NCBI GenBank assembly: GCA_900318815.1
Contig: ONMA01000032.1
Coordinates: forward strand, 1 to 48,353
Source of the DNA: an uncultured Prevotellaceae bacterium
GTDB lineage: Bacteria; Bacteroidota; Bacteroidia; Bacteroidales; Bacteroidaceae
Direction of reading: 5' to 3'
Length of the DNA stretch: 48,353 nt
Part shown: in pieces, positions 34,529 to 40,836 of the stretch
Layout: each line of letters starts with the position of its first letter
Position numbering within the stretch: position 1 is the first letter of the stretch
Position numbers and translations under genes: made by a program
Notes under the pieces: generated by a model
What the model saw: only the letters and a program-made list of their open reading frames with translations
The model's database searches: none
Told to the model about the DNA's origin: nothing

Positions 34529-35239
34529 ATGAGCGGAAACGCGCTGAAAGTCATTGCCATCATCACCATGACGATTGACCATCTGGCATGGGTGGGCATC
34601 GAGACCTACGAGCAGGCGGAAACGCCAACGCAAATCTTCCTGCATTGCGTTGGACGGCTGACCGCTCCGATCATGATCTTCTTCGTGGCCGAGGGTTATC
34701 ATTGCACGCACGACTTCCGCCGCTACCTGCGCCGTCTGCTCATGCTGGCCGTGGTGAGCCACTTCGCCTTCTGCTACTTCAACATGTCGGGCTTCAATCC
34801 GCTGACCAACCTGCTCTTCAATGCCACAAGCATCGCCTGGCCGCTTCTGTGGGGCCTGATACTGCTCAAGGTGTGGGACATGGAGCGGCTGGCTCGCTGG
34901 CAAAAAGTGGCTGTCACCTTGGTGGCTTGCCTGCTCACCTGCACGTCCGACTGGAGTTGTGCTGCCCCGCTGGCCATACTCATGATTGGGCGCAGTCGGG
35001 GTGATTTCTACAAGCAGATGCTCTGGATGATGCTGATTATCTCGCTCTACGCCGTTGCCTTTTTCATCTTCCACAGCCCAACATACGGCATGGTTCATCT
35101 GGCCTGCTGGCTGGCAGTACCGCTGCTGGCGATGTACAACGGTCAGCGAGGCCGTTGCCGCTGGCTCGGCAAGTTCTTCTACTATTACTATCCGGCCCAC
35201 ATGGCACTCATCGGCCTGCTGGCCCGAATGCTATCATAA
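34529..35239 (+). CDS. TraX-like integral membrane protein
   Basis: From the ATG at 34529 the protein has 236 residues; an upstream extension to 34484 overlaps the decarboxylase and lacks family similarity. It begins SGNALKVIAIITMTIDHLAW, the typical first membrane helix of TraX proteins, followed by about seven more helices (LTAPIMIFFVAEGYHCTHD, MLAVVSHFAFCYF, LLIISLYAVAFFIFHS, YPAHMALIGLLARML). TraX of the F plasmid acetylates pilin; chromosomal homologues are acyltransferase-like and their targets are unknown. There is no conjugation gene nearby. Two genes upstream lie on the same strand and may form an operon with it. Confidence 0.85.
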   Translation: MSGNALKVIAIITMTIDHLAWVGIETYEQAETPTQIFLHCVGRLTAPIMIFFVAEGYHCTHDFRRYLRRLLMLAVVSHFAFCYFNMSGFNPLTNLLFNATSIAWPLLWGLILLKVWDMERLARWQKVAVTLVACLLTCTSDWSCAAPLAILMIGRSRGDFYKQMLWMMLIISLYAVAFFIFHSPTYGMVHLACWLAVPLLAMYNGQRGRCRWLGKFFYYYYPAHMALIGLLARMLS

Positions 35240-35390
35240 AACAACGACAATAATTTCATTCTCTTCGAAACACAAATACGACCCGAAGAAAGGGGAAACA
35301 AATTGGCACTAATGGGCATAAATTCAATTTGAGAGGCTCGTTTAATTTGAAAAGATTCGTGTTGGTTTTATTTGAAAGAAATTGGAATAA

Positions 35391-37065
35391 CTAAAGTTTC
35401 CCACCTTTTGAAATCCCCTTTAACTGCGGGGGTATCAAAAGGTGGTGTTCTCTGAAAGCCCCCTATTCATGGGCATTTAACACGTGTCTAACAGATGTTA
35501 AATCGTTGCTTTGGTTCGCCCGTCTGTAGTCAGCTAAGGCCCTGGCCAGGAAGATAGCCTCGTTGGCTGCGTCCTTATCTCTCAGGATGCCTGCTACCAC
35601 GTCATCAACGTTCAGTCCCAGCGTCTCGATGAGATTTCCAAGAATCTTCTCTATGCATTCAAGTTTGGTGTTCCACAGGGTCAGCTTCGTGAGTTCCCCT
35701 GCCATGGAGTCGAACAGCTGTCCCATGGTCTCGTATTCGTAGAATCTCAAGTCAAGTGCTGCCACCATGTATGTCATAAGCGTAATCGTTATGTCCGCCA
35801 CCTGTGCGTCGAAGTCGTTCGACTTGCATTTGCCGAATCCAAGGTTCTGGCGGCAGTCCTTTATCAGCACCTCTATGCCCCAGCGTATCTGGTATGTCTC
35901 GAATGCCTTCGTGAAACTCATTGTCATGTCCGTGGTGACAATGACGTTCCAAGTCGTGTTGTGTCCGTACTTCACGAGGAATATCCTCACGGCGATGCCT
36001 GTCCTGGCATACTCACCGTTCAGGGTGATGTAGCGGCAATGGTACTTGCGGCATTCATGCCCGCGCTCACGCTCGTACCTGGCGATGAGTTCCAGGGCGT
36101 TCCTCATGCGCCCTTCTACTTTGTACGTTGTGTTCCCCGTCTTTGCCATGCCGAGGAAGTGCAGCGCGCCCTTGCCGATGTCAATGATGCCGTGCAGCAG
36201 CTTCTCCGAGAGATACCAGCTGTCAGCAAGGACATAAGATGGCCTGATGCGCAGTTTCCATGCCCGCCCAATCATTTCCACTGCCACGTCGAGCTTGCTC
36301 CTGTCCGCCTCCCTGAGCCTTTCCATGGAGGGAGATCCCTTTTCCCGCTTTTTCCTGAATTGCTTGCGGAGTTCGCCCGCCGCCAGGCCGCAGGAACCGT
36401 CCCCGCCCTTCTCCCTGTGGATGCTGAAGTCCACGGGTACGGTTGTCGTACCATCAGAGACGCACAGTATCTGCACCTTGTATCCGAGCACGCACTTTGA
36501 CAGGACGTGGTCGAATACGCGGCTGACACGCTCGCCCCTCTTCGTGGTCTTTTCTGCCGTGGTGTCGTCAAGGATGAAACAGGAAGTCCCCTTGTAGAAG
36601 TCCACATTGCGACTGTGCAGGATGCCGATGAAATGCACGGCCATCACGGCAAGCAGCCGGCGCCAGTCCATCGAAGAGCGGGTCAGTATGCGGTAGAAGC
36701 AGTTCTTGCCCACCTGAAGCAGGTCATAGAACTTGTGATACCACATCGAGCTGATGGTCTCACCCAGAACCTTGAACAGACACAGCGCCTGTATCAACTC
36801 GGAGGCCGAATGGCCACACTGCTTCTCCATGCCCAGGCGGGAAAGCGTCCGGGACAACCTGAATTTGCCGAAAAGAGAGAAAATGTCATCGCCAATGCGA
36901 CTTTTAACACTTGGGAGCTTGGTAATCTCGCTGAAATTGTCTAATTTTGCAATCATAACAGTTTTTCAATTTGTTGATTCTATGTACTTTAGCGAATACA
37001 AAGATACAACATGATTTTGAAAAACTGTTATTTTATGGGCTTTTTCAAAAGGTGGGAAACTTTAG
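35391..37065. mobile_element. IS4-family insertion sequence, complete
   Basis: The 1675-base element has perfect 23-base terminal inverted repeats at 35391-35413 and 37043-37065 (core GTTTCCCACCTTTTGAAA) around a single transposase gene. The bases outside the two ends (ATTGGAATAA and GACCTGACCT) do not form a target duplication, so one end has probably been rearranged since insertion. It is the only intact mobile element in the window. Confidence 0.88.
35463..36956 (-). CDS. IS4-family transposase
   Basis: The 497-residue DDE transposase cuts and moves the surrounding insertion sequence. The catalytic aspartates are in FILDDTTAEKTTKRG near residue 127 and LADSWYLSEKLL near 242. The YREK-type signature reads YQIRWGIEVLIKDCRQN around residue 353, with Glu as the third catalytic residue. 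It starts 87 bases inside the right inverted repeat, with a -7 box TATCTTTG (minus strand, 36999-37006). The frame is open throughout, so the element may be active. Confidence 0.92.
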   Translation of the reverse strand: MIAKLDNFSEITKLPSVKSRIGDDIFSLFGKFRLSRTLSRLGMEKQCGHSASELIQALCLFKVLGETISSMWYHKFYDLLQVGKNCFYRILTRSSMDWRRLLAVMAVHFIGILHSRNVDFYKGTSCFILDDTTAEKTTKRGERVSRVFDHVLSKCVLGYKVQILCVSDGTTTVPVDFSIHREKGGDGSCGLAAGELRKQFRKKREKGSPSMERLREADRSKLDVAVEMIGRAWKLRIRPSYVLADSWYLSEKLLHGIIDIGKGALHFLGMAKTGNTTYKVEGRMRNALELIARYERERGHECRKYHCRYITLNGEYARTGIAVRIFLVKYGHNTTWNVIVTTDMTMSFTKAFETYQIRWGIEVLIKDCRQNLGFGKCKSNDFDAQVADITITLMTYMVAALDLRFYEYETMGQLFDSMAGELTKLTLWNTKLECIEKILGNLIETLGLNVDDVVAGILRDKDAANEAIFLARALADYRRANQSNDLTSVRHVLNAHE

Positions 37066-37184
37066 GACCTGACCTACGACGAGGTGCTTGTCATCGCCCC
37101 CGCGCCGCCGTTTACCCGCGAGAAGAGTGCGAACAAGAAGAACAAGAAGATAATGGGGGTAATGAATAGAAAGTTGATGCAAAA
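37066..37184 (+). pseudogene. Gene fragment cut by the IS4 element
   Basis: Right next to the IS end the sequence turns GC-rich and reads LTYDEVLVIAPAPPFTREKS and then a lysine-rich NKKNKKI, an open frame that starts inside the break. It looks like the C-terminal end of a protein whose front part is not present on the other side of the IS. I do not recognise the family. Confidence 0.4.
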
Positions 37185-37216
37185 TTTGGAGGTATCGAAA
37201 ATAATTCCTATATTTG
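37185..37216 (+). promoter_or_regulatory. Promoter of the DUF4160/DUF2442 pair
   Basis: TTTG at 37185-37188 and TATATTTG at 37209-37216 are 20 bases apart, an exact consensus match 31 bases before the ATG of the broken DUF4160 gene. Confidence 0.75.
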
Positions 37217-37247
37217 CACCAAAAAGAACAAATAACAATATTGGATT

Positions 37248-37509
37248 ATGCCAGAAGTATTCTGATTTTATGGTTTCTCCTTCTTCTTTTACAGTAGGGA
37301 GCATGAGCCGCCACACATACATGTGGAAGGGAATGGTGGTATGGCCCAAATTCGACTGGGACGGAAAGGAGTTCGTGCAAGTTGAAAAAGCAGGGATAAA
37401 AGCGAACGATTTTAAGAAGATAAAGAAAATGGTTGATGACAATGCTGATATTATCCTTAAGCGTTGGAAAGAGTATTTTGATAAAGAAACAAAGGAGGAC
37501 AGAACATGA
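37248..37509 (+). pseudogene. DUF4160 gene broken by a stop codon and a frameshift
   Basis: Read from ATG 37248 the protein begins MPEVF, then TGA at 37263-37265, then FYGFSFFFYSREHEPPHIHV, the hallmark of DUF4160 proteins (normally MPE..R(F/Y)xG...HxPPHxHV). After GNGGMA an extra C in the CCC run 37345-37347 shifts the frame; dropping one base restores KFDWDGKEFVQVEKAGIKAN through to the stop at 37509. The total of 262 bases equals 87 codons plus one base, agreeing with a single insertion. DUF4160 is the usual partner of DUF2442 and is suspected to be a toxin-like or DNA-related protein. Two separate lesions make this a real pseudogene unless reads are at fault. Confidence 0.85.
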
Positions 37510-37907
37510 AGATTACGAAGATTTGGTTTGATGCCGACTATATCTACGGCATGGACGAAAAGGAAAAGGAGTACAAGCAATCATTGCTGTGGTATCCAAA
37601 GTTGCGTGATGCCTCTGACGAAGAACGCAGTAAATACACCTTCGGAATGGGTGGCATCCATTGGCGCAACCTTGACGAGGACATCAGCTTTGAGAGCTTC
37701 GAGTACGACGATGCCGAACCAAGTGCGTTGCAGCGTTTCTTCTTGACACACAAAGAAATCAACGTTGCAGAATTTGCCCGTTCCATGGGCATAAATCCTA
37801 CGTTGCTCCGAAATTATATTAATGGTTTCAAAAAGCCTTCGAAAGAACGTGAAGATGAAATCATTTCCCATATTCACAAATTGGGTGAAGAGATGTTGGC
37901 AGCTTAA
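37506..37907 (+). CDS. DUF2442 protein with C-terminal helix-turn-helix
   Basis: The 133-residue protein has a DUF2442 N-terminal domain (MKITKIWFDADYIYGMDEKE, then YPKLRDASDEERSKYTFGMG) and a C-terminal HTH (EINVAEFARSMGINPTLLRN with YINGFKKPSKER). Its ATG overlaps the stop of the broken DUF4160 gene (ATGA). DUF4160-DUF2442 pairs look like a type II toxin-antitoxin arrangement, in which this protein would be the DNA-binding antitoxin that also represses the promoter at 37185. Here it is intact while the partner is dead. The antitoxin label is inference from gene order and the HTH, not from a motif. Confidence 0.83.
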   Translation: MKITKIWFDADYIYGMDEKEKEYKQSLLWYPKLRDASDEERSKYTFGMGGIHWRNLDEDISFESFEYDDAEPSALQRFFLTHKEINVAEFARSMGINPTLLRNYINGFKKPSKEREDEIISHIHKLGEEMLAA

Positions 37908-37914
37908 TTAGCGT

Positions 37915-38040
37915 ATGGCAGAGATTTCTTGGGTCGCTTCATTCTTGATGTCATCACAAATTGTGATGAGAATTGACACTCTCGTTTATAAGCTCTATAG
38001 TTTGACTGAAGAAGAAATCAAAATCGTAGAAGAATCATAA
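37915..38040 (+). pseudogene. C-terminal remnant of a restriction-modification type protein
   Basis: A 41-codon ORF starting 7 bases after the DUF2442 stop ends IDTLVYKLYSLTEEEIKIVE then ES and a stop. IDxLVYxLYGLTEEEIxIVE is the usual end of Eco57I-like and related DNA methyltransferase/restriction proteins. The body of that gene is missing, so this is a leftover from a lost system fused to the DUF2442 locus. The first 15 residues are unrelated. Confidence 0.6.
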
Positions 38041-38051
38041 AAGCAAGCATT

Positions 38052-38262
38052 ATGACGAAACTTGAAAAGTTATACAGCATCATTGAGCGCTCGACTTTTG
38101 GTCGCTTTGCCTAGCAAAGAACTCTCGCGAAGTGGGAGTGAAACTGAGCAAGGATGTTCTTCAGCAAGTGGAGGTGCTCGGCTTTGCCGCTTGCTACCAA
38201 CGGGACGCAAGAACTGGAAGAGTGTCCAAGAAGTCCCTACAATTAATAGATAATCCCTGAAG
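38052..38262 (+). pseudogene. ORF interrupted by palindromic sequence
   Basis: An ATG at 38052 reads MTKLEKLYSIIE, then runs into CGCTCGACTTTTGGTCGC and stops. A second coding-like stretch, EVGVKLSKDVLQQVE, opens at 38129 in another frame, followed by a second GC-rich palindromic insert. It appears to be a small gene cut by one or two repeat sequences of the kind seen at 40438-40585. I do not recognise the family. Function is lost as it stands. Confidence 0.4.
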
Positions 38263-38375
38263 AGTCAATACTAATCCCGTTGGGAAGAATGCTGTTTCCT
38301 CGTTGAAAGAACGACAGATTGCGATGGGAAACAACGTGTTCCCCCTTCCTGACTTCGTCAGCGATTCACCCGACC

Positions 38376-39600
38376 TCACTCCACCCCCAGGTTGGTTAGG
38401 TCAAACAGGGGGCTGATGGCCTTCTGCTGCTCGGATAGGAATAACGTCTTGGAGTACATCTGGTGGTTCCGCGGCATGTTGACTCTCACGGTTGTAATGG
38501 TCTTGGCTATGTCGAGTACCTTGTCTACGCTCATTTTGATGCCAGCCTTGGCGATGATGCGCTCCAGTTCCTTGTACATCTTGTATGCTACGAAACAGAT
38601 GCATACGTGAGCCTCAATCCTGCGTTCGGTGAAGTGGAACATCGGGCGCATGTCGAGCGTTCCTTTTGAGAATCTGAAAGCCCTCTCCACTACCCAGAGT
38701 CCGCGATATTCTTCCACAGCATCCTTTGCCGGAAGGTCGGTGTTGGTGACATAGCCTTTCAGACCGTCCCACTTGGCATCCTCGGCAATCTTCTCCTCGC
38801 TGATGACCACCTCGATGTCCTTGCTAATCTCAAGGAACTTGTTGTAGCCGCGGTTGTTCACCTGGTTCTTGGTTAGCTTGCCGCTCTTGCAGGTCTTCCG
38901 CAGGCGTTCCACCCCGCGCTCCCTGTTGTATGCATCTTTCTTTGCCCTAGCCGCTGAATAGCCTACGATGAGCCATTCCCCGTTGTCACGCTTGTATTCG
39001 ATGAACTCGCCGTCCTTCTTCTCCCAGCCGAGAATCCATTCCTTGATGGCCTGGCTCTCACTCTTTATCCTCGCGCCTATCACATATTTATATTTGGCAT
39101 CCTGCAGCAGCTTCACGTTCTTGGCGTTCATCAGCCCTGAATCTGCCACCACGACGAAATCATTGCCAAGGTTGAACCGCTGCTTGAAGCCGTCAACCAT
39201 CGGTATATTTCAGATAGGCCACTGTGGCCAGCTTACTGCGAGGCTGCGACACACGGGCGATGACCAAATGGCGCAGTATCTCGTTGGGAATCTGGTTGAA
39301 GCCTATTCGGTCATAGACATGGCTGAGCAGCAGCTGAGTGCCGTTCAGCAGCACGGCATCCATGTTGCCCACCACGCGCATCGTCTCTTCGCGCTCACGT
39401 CCGCGTTCGTCTTCAAAGTCTATCGGCAGCTGATTACCGTTGGTCTGCAGCCAATGCTGGGCATCGACATACAACTTGGACACATCTTCGTCTGTGTCTG
39501 CTGTGCCAAATATCTTCACCTCTCTCGATTTCCCATGCCGCTTAACCACAGCGGCCACGCTGATGCTGCCAGATGGGTTCTTCCTCTTCCGTATATACAT
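38376..39600 (-). pseudogene. IS1634-like transposase with internal deletion
   Basis: The N-terminal part (39600 to 39193) reads MYIRKRKNPSGSISVAAVVK and ends VAYLKYTDG; the C-terminal part (39200 to 38376) starts in another frame at VDGFKQRFNLGNDFVVVADS, which includes a catalytic Asp, and runs through DLPAKDAVEEYRGLWVVERA with the YxGxWxVERAF signature of this family. Together they give about 408 codons with a frameshift, whereas full-length relatives are roughly 550, so an internal segment of some 140 codons, including the first catalytic aspartate, is missing. The element cannot move by itself. Clear terminal inverted repeats were not found. Confidence 0.82.
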
Positions 39601-39709
39601 GGGGACAAAGGTACAAAATAAAGCCGATTCACCCAAATTCACCCATTATATTCTTGTAACTGTCTTATTTTCAATCTACTCTGTTTCATGGCACGGAAGG
39701 GTGATAAAG

Positions 39710-40247
39710 TCAGGAGAAGAATATCTTGTGCTTGCTCCTGTCCTTGGAGTACCAGATGACTACCTTGACCTTCTGCTTCAGGGCCTTGCTGTAGACGGTT
39801 CCACAGAAGCACTCTCCACCATCGAAAGCGTAGTCCAGCTTGAAGAATACCTTCATGTTGAGATTGTCCACGTCCACCTTTCCATCATACTTCTTGGGCG
39901 CGCCAGGCAGTCCGGTCTTTGGTCCCTTGTAGAGATAGTAGAGCGCAGCATCATCCCTGAAGCGGGAGATTATCTTCAGCCCCATCTTGGCAAGGCCGTC
40001 CACGAAGTTCCTCTTCGAGAAGAATGCATCAGCCACCACCCGCTTGGTATACTCGAAAACCTCCTGAGGAAGACATCCGAGCACATGCAGATACCAGTCG
40101 ATGAGGTTGAAGGCTTTCTCCACCTCATCGGGATTGCCCTCGGCTATAGCCTTGGCATCTGCAGCCTTGTGATATGGACGCTTTACAGGAACATCTCCCA
40201 CTGTTGCCTTCACATGCGCCTGGAAAGTGCGATTGCAGATACAGCTT
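39710..40247 (-). pseudogene. Truncated DDE-type transposase
   Basis: An open frame on the minus strand reads CICNRTFQAHVKATVGDVPV through WYLHVLGCLPQEVFEYTKRV, VVADAFFSKRNFVDGLAKMG and LKIISRFRDDAALYYLYKGP. The VADAFFSKRNF segment looks like the catalytic Asp strand of a DDE transposase. The start is cut (a stop lies just before CICNRTF) and the frame ends at SKHKIFFS while family members would continue, so both ends are missing. The exact IS family is uncertain. Confidence 0.65.
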
Positions 40248-40248
40248 A

Positions 40249-40404
40249 TTTAATAACATATTTCCTACCACCGACCTCGCTGACTTTTACAATAAGAGCT
40301 TGTTCTGTAGCGTTAGTCATCGGAACTACATGACTATACTTTCCATTTTTCCATAGGGAAGAAATCAGGGCTTTTTCATTTAAGTAACCATTAAAGAATA
40401 ACTT
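40249..40404 (-). pseudogene. C-terminal stub of an unknown protein
   Basis: On the minus strand a coding-like segment reads KLFFNGYLNEKALISSLWKN then GKYSHVVPMTNATEQALIVK and VSEVGGRKYVIK before a stop. It has natural amino-acid composition and an abrupt beginning inside the palindromic repeat at about 40404, so it is probably the tail of a gene cut by that repeat. I cannot name the family. Confidence 0.4.
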
Positions 40405-40591
40405 CTTGCTTTGGCAAGCGTTCCTTTGGGCCGAGCGGCAAGCGACCAGAGGTCGAGCGGGGACGTTTTTGTGAACACAGAGACACAAAGACACAGAGTT
40501 TTTTTTATTATCTGTGGAGCTTTCAATCTCTGTGCCTCTGGTCTCTGTGTTCTATTTTGTACCCGCTCGACCTCTGGTCGCTTGCAAGGCA
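40402..40591. repeat. Nested palindrome enclosing hairpin repeat copy B
   Basis: Outer arms 40438-40461 and 40562-40585 are perfect 24-base inverted repeats (core CGACCAGAGGTCGAGCG, itself nearly palindromic); a further pair, ACTTCTTGCTTTGGCAAGC and GCTTGCAAGGCAAGAAGT, lies outside. Inside sits copy B of the CACAGAGACAC hairpin (40472-40563), in opposite orientation to copy A at 15595 and alike over about 90 bases, including GGTACAAAATAGAACACAG. No gene is encoded; the ORFs drawn across it are artefacts. Confidence 0.88.
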
Positions 40592-40836
40592 AGAAGTTGT
40601 TTTTTTGACCTGTTGCGGTTGAACTCAGGAGTATGACGCTGAAAGCGTCTCCGCTCAGTACGTATAATTCTAAGGATTTAAGGATTTAAGGATGGGCGGC
40701 GCGGTGCGCCGAGAGCATCGTCGGCAGCACGCAACGAGATGTCCTTTTCAAGATTCAGCGCAAAGAGTACTCGTGCATAGATTCCCATGGAAACCGTCGG
40801 GGTCGCCATGTTCCACCTTAGAGACAGTCAGGCGTG
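40592..40836. repeat. Repeat-rich intergenic stretch
   Basis: It holds a second copy of GACGCTGAAAGCGTC (40635-40649), also present in both arms of the large palindrome at 12836, and a short tandem TAAGGATT (from 40671). The rest, up to the stop codon of the next gene, shows no recognisable feature. Confidence 0.6.

Noticed and set aside
38194-38379. 61-residue minus-strand ORF
   Set aside because: No coding signal and no start region; it lies across decayed DNA.
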